64,000 bases of DNA, taken from NCBI RefSeq assembly GCF_024054175.1, contig NZ_JAMXLA010000001.1, positions 1,563,448-1,627,447 on the forward strand, written 5' to 3'. The translations under genes were made by a program, and so were the position numbers. The stretch is from Flavobacterium sp. NRK1. Its GTDB lineage: Bacteria > Bacteroidota > Bacteroidia > Flavobacteriales > Flavobacteriaceae. Below are positions 54,551 through 63,220 of the stretch, in pieces. The first letter of the stretch is position 1. Every line of letters starts with the position of its first letter. Below the pieces are notes generated by a model. The model was not told the origin of the DNA, did no database searches, and worked only from the letters and a program-made list of their open reading frames with translations.

Positions 54551-55730
54551 AATTGGAATCATTATTAGACAATAAAGGCATGGAAACAAAATGAGCGGGA
54601 CGTTTTGACGGATTTATTTCAATATCGGCTAAACAATTATCATATCCCGATGAAGCTGTTTTGTGTACAAATTTGTTAGTATATACTGTGCCGTAAACAT
54701 TGCTTCTAAGAGTTAATTCACCGGTACAGTAAATATCGCAAGCAAGAATAACTTCTTTCTCTATGTCTATACTGTTTTTAGATATATCTGTTGTGGCATT
54801 TCCATAAAGCACTATTGCACCATAAATTTTGCTGTTGTTTTTTATGACAATACTACTTTTTTCTAATGTAGTATTGCTCAAACATAGCGAAGAAGGATAG
54901 CCTAATTCTACATTGGTCCCAACATTTATTTTCCGCGTTGCAAATGCCTGTAGAGTGCCTTTAAAATTGTCTTCAAATATTATTTTAGGTGCAATAAGTA
55001 TAACATCATTTAGATTCGCATTGCTTTTCACAACAATAGAATCTTTTGAGCGAATAATTATATTCCCTTTAAGTGAAGTATTAAGGGAAGGATCTTCCAG
55101 ATTAATTTCCAGTGTTGGGTTGAGAAAAGAATTGTAATATACTCCTTTGTTTTGTGGTAATTCTTTTAAAAGTACTTTCAGTCCGTTAAGTTGTGCAAAA
55201 GATTTTTTTATACTCTCCGAAATATCAGGCATTGAATTCGCTGAAGCTGTTATTTTACCTCTATTCTCAAGTTTATTTGGTTTATTATCAATATGTATTG
55301 CGTTAATAAAGTCGGAAGGAAGTTGCTTGTCTCCAATTAATTTTACATCACCGGAATAGGTAAGGGGTCTGTCAAGATTTGTAAGGAACACGCAAGTATT
55401 GTCGTTGGTTTTGGCAGCAGCAAAATGAACCGAGGTAACAGTATCGTTTGCGATAAATGATTTTGCCTGTAGCAAAGTAAGCAATCCGTAGGGTTTTAAT
55501 TCGTATGCCGAACCAACAGTTTGTTCATCTTCGGTTTCTATAGATGTTTTATCGGTGTTTGCCAGCGCATAATTTACTAATGACTGATTTTGAATATAAA
55601 GCTCTTCGTGAGTGGTGTAATAAATATTAAGCTGATTATACATATTGGCGATATACAATAATGCCCCGCACAAAAGCGAAACAATAAGGCATACATAAAT
55701 AGCGTATATAAGGCTGTGCGCTTTAACCAT
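54525..55730 (-). CDS. GspK-like pseudopilin with predicted beta-solenoid body
   Basis: A 401-residue protein. The N-terminus MVKA/HSLIYAIYVCLIVSLLCGALL looks like a prepilin with cleavage after Ala4; position +5 is Tyr instead of Glu, and lack of Glu5 is characteristic of GspK. The body contains regularly spaced valine/isoleucine strands (GNIIIRSKDSIVVKSNANLN, NNSKIYGAIVLYGNATTDIS, CDIYCTGELTLRSNVYGTVY) that resemble a bactofilin or adhesin-like beta-solenoid rather than the alpha-domains of classical GspK. It would cap the pseudopilus tip. Overlaps the upstream MORN gene by 8 bp. Confidence 0.62.
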   Translation of the reverse strand: MVKAHSLIYAIYVCLIVSLLCGALLYIANMYNQLNIYYTTHEELYIQNQSLVNYALANTDKTSIETEDEQTVGSAYELKPYGLLTLLQAKSFIANDTVTSVHFAAAKTNDNTCVFLTNLDRPLTYSGDVKLIGDKQLPSDFINAIHIDNKPNKLENRGKITASANSMPDISESIKKSFAQLNGLKVLLKELPQNKGVYYNSFLNPTLEINLEDPSLNTSLKGNIIIRSKDSIVVKSNANLNDVILIAPKIIFEDNFKGTLQAFATRKINVGTNVELGYPSSLCLSNTTLEKSSIVIKNNSKIYGAIVLYGNATTDISKNSIDIEKEVILACDIYCTGELTLRSNVYGTVYTNKFVHKTASSGYDNCLADIEINPSKRPAHFVSMPLLSNNDSNYAAIKKVL

Positions 55731-56454
55731 TTGTTTTAGGTTTCTTTTCTTTTTTAGAAAATAATCTCTTAAAGAATCCAGGTTTTTTTTCTGTTCCGGA
55801 ATTATTTTTTTTAACAGCAGGGGTGGCAGAATTTACATTCTCATCTTTTTGTTTTTTAATAAAAAGCCTTTTGAGGAATCCCTGTCTATTATTATGTAAA
55901 GTGTCTTTAACCTTTTTAACCTTTATTTTTTTTACTACAATCTTACCATCACGGTATTTTAAGGTGTCCTTACTAATGTAATTTACCCATCGGCCGTGTT
56001 TTTTATTGTTTTTGTATTTACCTTGTTCTATAAGAAATCCTGTTTCGTCATAGGCATAATACCGACCGTCTTTCTGTCCTGAATCCCAATACGTATTAGA
56101 TTGTAAAACACCATTTTTAAACCATGTTTTCCAATATCCCTCTTTAAGCCCATTGTTGTATTTTCCTGTTTCTGCAAGTTGATTGCTATGATAAAATTTA
56201 AAAAAATCTTTGTGAAGAAGCTCGCCCGCCAGTCCATATTCACTATTGTGTATGGCACCGCCTTTAAACCAATAGTATTGCCTTTCTGGTTTTGGGCTAA
56301 GTGTTTTATCAGTGGTGTAAAACTCATAACGGAAATCTGCATCAGAGATCCTCTTTTTTAATGAAGTTTCTGAAAAAGAGAAGAGAAAGAATACACTTAA
56401 TAATAAGCAAATTTTAAAAGAAAAAGTTTTTTTATTTAGTAAGCTTTGTAACAT
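55723..56454 (-). CDS. MORN-repeat protein, first gene of the secretion operon
   Basis: A 243-residue exported protein: an N-terminal hydrophobic segment (about 12-30) then MORN-type repeats (YWFKGGAIHNSEYGLAGE, FYHSNQLAETGKYNNGLKEG, QKDGRYYAYDETGFLIEQGKY, NNKKHGRWVNY). The C-terminal 60 residues are basic and contain two copies of an F(L/F)KRLFxKK element (FLKRLFIKKQK and FFKRLFSKKEK). It has no known link to type II secretion; its position as the leading gene, with 8-bp overlap to the next, argues that it is part of the apparatus or controls it. Confidence 0.65.
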   Translation of the reverse strand: MLQSLLNKKTFSFKICLLLSVFFLFSFSETSLKKRISDADFRYEFYTTDKTLSPKPERQYYWFKGGAIHNSEYGLAGELLHKDFFKFYHSNQLAETGKYNNGLKEGYWKTWFKNGVLQSNTYWDSGQKDGRYYAYDETGFLIEQGKYKNNKKHGRWVNYISKDTLKYRDGKIVVKKIKVKKVKDTLHNNRQGFLKRLFIKKQKDENVNSATPAVKKNNSGTEKKPGFFKRLFSKKEKKPKTNG

Positions 56455-56585
56455 TTATTTAACAAGTGTGATATTTGATGCGAATTTAATATTATTATTT
56501 AAATTGTTGTGTAGTAACTTCTTCTATTTTTTTAAATAAATTATTAAATTTTTTATTTAAGATTTTTTTAAGAGAATTAACATTG

Positions 56586-56593
56586 TATATTTG
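56586..56593 (+). promoter_or_regulatory. -7 element for the chaperone-lipoprotein-RHS operon
   Basis: TATATTTG, an exact TAnnTTTG match, 34 bp before the ATG at 56628. A TTTT run is near the -33 position. The promoter of the divergent secretion operon must lie in the same 173-bp gap; TAAATTCG on the minus strand near 56484 is a candidate with one mismatch. Confidence 0.5.
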
Positions 56594-56627
56594 GTCAAAA
56601 ATTAACAAGACTTTATTTTCATGTTTT

Positions 56628-57131
56628 ATGATGAAAAATGCCAAAAATATACTAATCTTTATTGTCTATCCTCTCTGTTTTTTGACTACCATATTATATA
56701 GCATTATACTCGTTAAAAATACGAATGATGTCGTTTTTCTGGATACTATGAGAGTTTTTGAAAAATTTCAAATGAGTATTGATATGAAAAGAGTCGGGGA
56801 GAAAGAACTAAACCAGCGAAAACAGATCGTTGATAGCTTATATAGTCTTTTAGAAAATTCTAGATATACTTCTGAAAAAGAAAGCATAATGAAAAGATTT
56901 ATTTTTGAGAAAGAAAATCTGGAAGAATTTACACAAAAATTTTCAGAAGAAGAATCTTCTAAAATATGGCAAAGGATACGCAGTTATGCTCCTGGATTTT
57001 CTAAAGAAAAAGGCTATAGGATTGTTTTGGGAATGCAGCCTAATGAGACAGTACTTTATGGAGATGAAAATAATGATGTGACTAATGATTTTTTGAAGTA
57101 TATAAATGATAAGTATGAGGGTAATAAATAG
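56628..57131 (+). CDS. OmpH/Skp-like periplasmic chaperone
   Basis: A 167-residue protein from the ATG at 56628 (a second ATG follows immediately; the longer frame starts from a TTG). One N-terminal membrane segment (about 8-30) then the Skp layout: VVFLDTMRVFEKFQ beta strand, two long helices (about 50-110), and the C-terminal beta strand GYRIVLGMQPNETVLYG ending in DVTNDFLKYINDKY, the characteristic D(I/V)T...LN..Y ending of OmpH proteins. Unlike Skp, the N-terminal segment may not be cleaved. It is the first of three co-directional genes and may hold the large RHS-like protein unfolded in the periplasm. Confidence 0.75.
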   Translation: MMKNAKNILIFIVYPLCFLTTILYSIILVKNTNDVVFLDTMRVFEKFQMSIDMKRVGEKELNQRKQIVDSLYSLLENSRYTSEKESIMKRFIFEKENLEEFTQKFSEEESSKIWQRIRSYAPGFSKEKGYRIVLGMQPNETVLYGDENNDVTNDFLKYINDKYEGNK

Positions 57132-57714
57132 CCTTATATTATCAGTGGTACTTATAATTTTTGCAAGTTGTAAGAATAAAGAAGTTGTTGAAGACGATTC
57201 AGCGATACGATATCGTTATTTTAGTCTTGAAAAATCAGGATGGAAATCAAGGGAGCATAGCCAAAAAATTGATGATATAAATTTTACGGCAACCGAGGTT
57301 CCAATATCGTATTATATTTTAAAAAGTGAAGGGAAAGAAAACCTTTTTAAAGTAGATTCCATTGAAAAAGCAAATCAAAGTGAACGTGTAATTGAATTCA
57401 ATTTTATTCAGGATGATGAAAAAGATTTGCTTGAGGAGAACTTCACCGGTCTTAATTATGACGAGAGTGTCAAATATATGTCTTTTGGAATTACAAATGA
57501 TTTTTTCGTTGTTACCTCAAAAAAAGATACTGTTAGATGTTCAGGAGTAACTATGGAAAGAAATTTTAAAATTGCGCCATATCAAAAAGTCCTTCTCTTT
57601 TTTGAAGGTATTAAACCACAAGATGAAATTCAGCTTGTATATAACGACCATCTTTTCAAGAAAGGTATTTTGAAGTTTAAATTCCAAGAAAAAACAACCA
57701 GAATTTTATTATGA
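57115..57714 (+). CDS. Hypothetical lipoprotein between chaperone and RHS-like gene
   Basis: A 199-residue lipoprotein from the ATG at 57115 (a start at 57106 is also possible). Lipobox FASC. It is mostly beta with charged turns; no domain recognised. Its start lies inside the end of the chaperone gene (17-bp overlap) and its stop overlaps the giant RHS-like gene start (57711) by 4 bp, so the three genes form one translationally coupled unit. It may be a surface anchor or assembly factor for the giant protein. Confidence 0.7.
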   Translation: MRVINSLILSVVLIIFASCKNKEVVEDDSAIRYRYFSLEKSGWKSREHSQKIDDINFTATEVPISYYILKSEGKENLFKVDSIEKANQSERVIEFNFIQDDEKDLLEENFTGLNYDESVKYMSFGITNDFFVVTSKKDTVRCSGVTMERNFKIAPYQKVLLFFEGIKPQDEIQLVYNDHLFKKGILKFKFQEKTTRILL

Positions 57715-60700
57715 TCAAGAAAATAAGAACCAGTAAAGTTTCAAGAATTATTGCCTGCTATCTGGCATTGATGATTGTATTGGAAATGGTTACGCCTATG
57801 ACTGCATATGCACTGACAGGTGGGCCTGCGCAACCCGAGTTTAATTCTTTTACACCTATAGGGACCTCAGATATGGTCGATCTATCGAGCGGTGACTTTA
57901 ATTATAATATTCCTATTATGGATGTAGGAGGTTACCCCATAAATCTTGCCTATAATTCGAATATAACAATGGATCAGGAAGCATCATGGGTAGGACTGGG
58001 CTGGGATCTAAATGTAGGTCAGATAGCAAGACAGCTCAGAGGTATACCGGATGATTTTAACGGCGATAGCATGGTTTATGAAAACCACATGAAGGATAAT
58101 ATTACTGTAGGTGCAAATTTTAATGTGTTTGGAACTGCCTTTGGTCTTAAAGAAGCGCAGTATAGCGTTGGGTTGGGGGTTACCTATAATAATTATAATG
58201 GATTGGGCTTTGCAGTTTCCGGAGGTATGAGTTATCAGATATCTAATAATCTGAGTGTAGGAATGAATCTTGATTCAAAAGAAGGCTTAAGCGTTTCTCC
58301 GAGTGTTTCGTTATCGGAGAAGGTAAAGATGTATACAAATGATGCCGTAGGTTTTGGTACCAACTGGAATAGTCGAAGGGGAATTGAGGGTGTAACAATG
58401 CGTGATTCGAGAAACAGGTTGGGTACTGGAGGTAGTTTTTCTTTCCCAGATGCTACTTTTACGCCTCAAAAACGAATCGGAATGATTTCTTCAAATTATC
58501 TTTTTAATTTGAATACTGAAGTTGAATTCTGGGGTATTGAGCCTGGAATAAAATTTACAGGTTACAGGACGAAGCAGGGGATTATGGATTCGGAGAGGTA
58601 TGCGGCTGAAAAAGCATATGGTTATGAAAACTCTTTTAATGCAACAGATAAAGATATTCTTGACTTTAATAGGGAAAAGGACAGGACCTTTTCTACTTTC
58701 ACAACTACTTTGCCGGTAGGAAATAACACGTATGATCTCTATAGTATACAGGGGCAGGGAGTTTCCGGAACATTCCGGCCTTATAAAGGACAAGTAGGTT
58801 ATGCTTATGATAAAAATATTGTTGACATTTCGAATGGAGGCACAGTTGGTGTCGAGATTGGTGTCGGAGGTGGAGCTCACTACGGTGTAGATACCAGTAT
58901 TTCTATTACGAAAAGTAGTACTGGGGCATGGAGAAGTTCTAATCCTGTGATTGGTAGGTTTGAAGAAAAAAAAAATGGTAACAGGCCTGATTATGAAAAA
59001 GTATTTTTCAAAAATATTGGAGGATTTCATGTTGATAGTGAATACAGTTTACTTAAAGATAATATGGGTAACTATGATCCTGTTAAAGTAGGTATTACAG
59101 GAGGTAAATTTGCCAGAGCTACTGATATGGCTTTTAGAAAAAAGGATAATAGTACTGTTGCTATTAATGGTCCTTTAAAAAGAGATAAAAGATTAGCAAG
59201 AAATCAGTCTATACAAAAACTAACCAGAGCAGAAGCAGAAAAATTTGGTTATAATACTCAGTTTAGTCCTTATTCTATAAGGGGTAAGCACGACTATCAT
59301 ACTTCAGAAGTCAGGGTGATCAAAGAAGGTGGAGAACAATATATATATGGCAGGGCTGCTTACAATGTTACTAAAAAAGAGGCTACCTTTAATATTGGAT
59401 CAAGAATGGGGGACTGTAATTCCGGTCTTGTATCCTATAGTCCGGGGATTTCAAACAGTGTTAATAATAAAGAAGGGCAGGATGAATATTTTAATCGTAT
59501 CACTACTCCTGCTTATGCACATAGTTATTTGCTTACAAGTGTATTGTCGTCAGATTATTCGGATTTGACTAATGATGGCCCAACAGATGACGATTTAGGC
59601 TCATATACAAAATTTGTATATGATGACAGTAAAACAGCTTCAGATAATCTTTACAAGTGGAGGGTTCCTTATCAAAAAAATCAGGCTAATTATGACGAAG
59701 GTTTGAAAACGGCCACAGGGGATAACAAAGGAAATTATATATATGGTGAAAAAGAGCTTTTATATATTAAAAAAATAGAAACTAAAACCCATATAGCAAT
59801 TTTTGAAATATCGGCACGAAAAGATGGGTATGGTGTAGATGGAGAAAATGGAGGAGCTACAACTTCTACAAGTTCAAGAATGTATAAACTCAATAAAATA
59901 TCCCTATACTCTAAGCCTGACTATAATGCTTTGGGCGAGAACGCTACTCCTATAAAAGTGGCTAATTTTAAGTATAAATACACTTTGTGTCCCGGAGTTC
60001 CAAATAATTTGAAAGGAGCCGCATCCGGTAATGAAGTTGCAAATGAAGGGGGGAAGCTTACGCTATACCAAATATATTTTACATATGGAAAATCAAATAT
60101 GGGCAAATATACTCCTTATACGTTTACCTATGCTTCGGGTGATCAGAACATGCCATATAGCTTAAAGGGGTATGATGTATGGGGCAATTATAAACTAAAT
60201 GATACAGAAGCGGGCTGTGGAGTAAATCAAAATGTTACAAATGCGGAGGATCCCTACGTTATTCAGGATAAGGTTACTGCAGATAAATATTCAGGAGCAT
60301 GGCTATTAAAATCAATAAAACTGCCTTCAGGAGGAAATATTGATTTGACATTTGAATCTGACGATTACAGGTATGTACAAAATAAGGAAGCAATGCAAAT
60401 GTTTAAAATAACAGGTGTTGGTAAAGAGACTGATGCTACTCCAACCACTCTTGCTGGTGTTACAAATAATCAATTGTTTACCTCAACATCAGTATCAGAC
60501 CGTATTTATATAAAAATACCAGAAACAACAGTTTTGAATGCTACTCAGTTTAAGGATAAATACATTAAAAATCTTCAAAACGAGGAACTTTTTTTCAAGG
60601 CCTTACTTAATATGTCTCCCAAAGCTTCAAATGCAGAACAATATGACTATGTTTCAGGATATTTTAAAATTGATCCTTCAAGAAGTTATAAGTTAACAAA

Positions 60701-63203
60701 TTTAATTTCAGGTGGGTTCTATGCTTCTATTCCTGTGAAACTAGTAAATATTGGTGACGGATTTTCATCTTCAGATTATACAAATCCAATTTCTAAAGCA
60801 GGGTGGAACTTTGGTAAGCAGAATTTATCAAGGTATGTGTATGATGGTCATACCGATGAATCTACAGATAATCTTGAAGAGATTGTTATGGAAATCATTG
60901 GGGCTATTCCTAATTTACTTGAAGTTATGAAAAGCCCTAATAGACAGCTGAAAGATAATCAGATTGCAAGTAAATTTGTGACAGGTAAATCCTGGGTAAG
61001 GCTTATGAATCCTACGGGGAAAAAATTTGGTGGGGGAAGTCGAGTTAAAGAAATAAAAATGCATGACAATTGGGAGGTAATGACTAATCATGCTGCCGAT
61101 CAGGATTATCATCAGTTCTATGGACAGCAATACTCCTATGAAGATGATGATAATCCAGCTGACACAAAACCTGCATATTCTACCGGTGTTGCTACATATG
61201 AGCCTATGGGGTCAAAAGAAAATCCTTTTGTGCAGCCATTTTATGATAAAAAAGATGAGGCTAAGTTGCTAGGGACAGAAAGTAGAAATTATATAGAAAT
61301 GCCTTTAGGCGAATCTTTTTATCCTTCGCCAAAGGTAACTTATAGCAAAGTAACTGTAAAAAATCTTCCGAGAACCAGTACCAATGGTAGCGGTACACCA
61401 ATACAAGTTAAAAAGCATGCTACAGGTTACGTGGTAACTGAATTCTTCACCACAGCCGATTATCCTACAATTACCGATTATACTCCAATGACCTCGCATT
61501 ATGATAAGTCAGATGTTCTCACAAGTTTATTAAGTCTTTCTGTAAAGGATCATCTTACTCTCAGTCAGGGATTTTCCGTGCATACGAATGATATGGATGG
61601 GAAAATGAAAAGTCAGCGAGTCTACGCGGAGGGTCAAAAGGACGAAATTTCAGGAGTGGAATATATATATGATCAAACAGAAAAACTTACAGATACTGAT
61701 TATAATCCCAATATTGGTAAATTAGACAATGAAGTTACTACAATTGATGCACAGGGGAATATTACAAAAAAACTGGTAGGAGTAGATTATGATGTAATAA
61801 ATGATTTCAGAGATAATAGTTCAGTTACAGAAACTGCAGGTTTGAGTATTAATACTGCTTTTCTTCCAATTACGCTGTTGACCTTAGTGGTTCCCACACC
61901 ATTTCCTTCATACTCTATACATGACAACCGTATAAAAACGGCAACAACAACTAAAGTAATACACTCTTCAGGAATCTTAAGAGCCAAACGGGTATTTGAT
62001 GTTGGATCGAGTAGTACTACTAAGAACCTTGCCTGGGATGCGGAAACGGGAGAAGTATTGCTCACAGAAACAGCAAATGAATATAATGATAAATATTATA
62101 CGTTTAATTTTCCTGCTTATTGGTCGTATAAAGGGATGGGGGAAAGTGCTAAAAATCTTGGGTTGACCTGGAAGCTTAAACATGTAACGGGAACTGAAGG
62201 CAAATATCAGTTTTTTACAAGCAATTATAAAGCATCGGATTATCTTATTGATGGAGATGAACTTTGGATTACTTCTCCCGATGGAGCTTTTAAAGCCTAT
62301 GTAGTGAATTTAGAAGATGCTAAATTTGGCCTTATAACTACTGATGGGCTCTATGTTTCGCCAGATGTGCTGGATGAAGGTGATTTTACAGTTATAAGAG
62401 CAGGTTATCGTAATATGCAATCGGCCTCAATGGCATCAGTTACTTCAATGCTTAATCCCATTGGTAGTGGCTCTACTCTGGCTACAAATTTATTCAGTTC
62501 GTCACTTTGGGATCAATACAGGATTGTAAATACATCTGCAGTAGTTTACAGCGATACTTGGGCTGCACAGTGTGAGTGCCGATTACCTAAAATGAACTTT
62601 GATAGTAATGGAGCTCTTGTTTTTGATTATAGTAATTCGGGTGCAAATAAACTAAATGCATATAATCCATATATATATAATGTAAAAGGTAACTGGCGCC
62701 CAAAAATGTCTTATGCTTATCTGACAGGAAGAAATTCAACAGAAACTGCTTCTCCAAGAAAAACGGGTTTTTATAATGATTTTGCTCCTTATTATGTTTA
62801 CAGTAGTACTACTAAAAAGTGGGAACCGAACACTCCTGCTAATTTAGCAAAATGGACATATGCTTCTGAGGTTACACAATATAACCCTTTCGGATTCGAG
62901 TTAGAAAACAGAGATGCTTTAAACAGGTATTCATCAGCCATGTATGGATATAACTTCAAGTTTCCTGTTGCGGTAGCATCAAATACAAGATATCGTGAGC
63001 TCGCATTTGATGGTTTCGAAGATTATGACTTTAATAGCTGCAATGGGACTTCTCATTTTAGCTTTAAAGAGGAACTTAAAGAAAATAAGGTGAGCATATC
63101 TTCCACCCGTTCACACACCGGTACAAATAGCTTAAAAGTTGCGCCTAAAACTAGGGCGGTAGTAAGAAAACAAATTGTGCGTTGTGCAACCACTAATCCC
63201 TAA
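57711..63203 (+). CDS. Giant SpvB/RHS-like surface protein
   Basis: A 1830-residue exported protein. A 35-residue signal-like segment (MIKKIRTSKVSRIIACYLAL, then VLEMVTPMTAYAL) precedes an SpvB/RHS N-terminal module: SSGDFNYNIPIMDVGGYPIN, then MDQEASWVGLGWDLNVGQIA (about residues 55-105), as in the large RHS-family proteins of Bacteroidota. The middle is beta-rich with many YD/GN-type turns; toward the end comes YNPFGFELENRDALNRYSSA and the FDGFEDYDF block. The protein ends soon after, without the long YD-repeat shell or a variable C-terminal toxin. It follows a Skp-like gene and a lipoprotein gene and is divergent from the type II-like operon; a role as its substrate is inferred. Confidence 0.72.
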   Translation: MIKKIRTSKVSRIIACYLALMIVLEMVTPMTAYALTGGPAQPEFNSFTPIGTSDMVDLSSGDFNYNIPIMDVGGYPINLAYNSNITMDQEASWVGLGWDLNVGQIARQLRGIPDDFNGDSMVYENHMKDNITVGANFNVFGTAFGLKEAQYSVGLGVTYNNYNGLGFAVSGGMSYQISNNLSVGMNLDSKEGLSVSPSVSLSEKVKMYTNDAVGFGTNWNSRRGIEGVTMRDSRNRLGTGGSFSFPDATFTPQKRIGMISSNYLFNLNTEVEFWGIEPGIKFTGYRTKQGIMDSERYAAEKAYGYENSFNATDKDILDFNREKDRTFSTFTTTLPVGNNTYDLYSIQGQGVSGTFRPYKGQVGYAYDKNIVDISNGGTVGVEIGVGGGAHYGVDTSISITKSSTGAWRSSNPVIGRFEEKKNGNRPDYEKVFFKNIGGFHVDSEYSLLKDNMGNYDPVKVGITGGKFARATDMAFRKKDNSTVAINGPLKRDKRLARNQSIQKLTRAEAEKFGYNTQFSPYSIRGKHDYHTSEVRVIKEGGEQYIYGRAAYNVTKKEATFNIGSRMGDCNSGLVSYSPGISNSVNNKEGQDEYFNRITTPAYAHSYLLTSVLSSDYSDLTNDGPTDDDLGSYTKFVYDDSKTASDNLYKWRVPYQKNQANYDEGLKTATGDNKGNYIYGEKELLYIKKIETKTHIAIFEISARKDGYGVDGENGGATTSTSSRMYKLNKISLYSKPDYNALGENATPIKVANFKYKYTLCPGVPNNLKGAASGNEVANEGGKLTLYQIYFTYGKSNMGKYTPYTFTYASGDQNMPYSLKGYDVWGNYKLNDTEAGCGVNQNVTNAEDPYVIQDKVTADKYSGAWLLKSIKLPSGGNIDLTFESDDYRYVQNKEAMQMFKITGVGKETDATPTTLAGVTNNQLFTSTSVSDRIYIKIPETTVLNATQFKDKYIKNLQNEELFFKALLNMSPKASNAEQYDYVSGYFKIDPSRSYKLTNLISGGFYASIPVKLVNIGDGFSSSDYTNPISKAGWNFGKQNLSRYVYDGHTDESTDNLEEIVMEIIGAIPNLLEVMKSPNRQLKDNQIASKFVTGKSWVRLMNPTGKKFGGGSRVKEIKMHDNWEVMTNHAADQDYHQFYGQQYSYEDDDNPADTKPAYSTGVATYEPMGSKENPFVQPFYDKKDEAKLLGTESRNYIEMPLGESFYPSPKVTYSKVTVKNLPRTSTNGSGTPIQVKKHATGYVVTEFFTTADYPTITDYTPMTSHYDKSDVLTSLLSLSVKDHLTLSQGFSVHTNDMDGKMKSQRVYAEGQKDEISGVEYIYDQTEKLTDTDYNPNIGKLDNEVTTIDAQGNITKKLVGVDYDVINDFRDNSSVTETAGLSINTAFLPITLLTLVVPTPFPSYSIHDNRIKTATTTKVIHSSGILRAKRVFDVGSSSTTKNLAWDAETGEVLLTETANEYNDKYYTFNFPAYWSYKGMGESAKNLGLTWKLKHVTGTEGKYQFFTSNYKASDYLIDGDELWITSPDGAFKAYVVNLEDAKFGLITTDGLYVSPDVLDEGDFTVIRAGYRNMQSASMASVTSMLNPIGSGSTLATNLFSSSLWDQYRIVNTSAVVYSDTWAAQCECRLPKMNFDSNGALVFDYSNSGANKLNAYNPYIYNVKGNWRPKMSYAYLTGRNSTETASPRKTGFYNDFAPYYVYSSTTKKWEPNTPANLAKWTYASEVTQYNPFGFELENRDALNRYSSAMYGYNFKFPVAVASNTRYRELAFDGFEDYDFNSCNGTSHFSFKEELKENKVSISSTRSHTGTNSLKVAPKTRAVVRKQIVRCATTNP

Positions 63204-63220
63204 TAAAAAGCGCTTAATAT

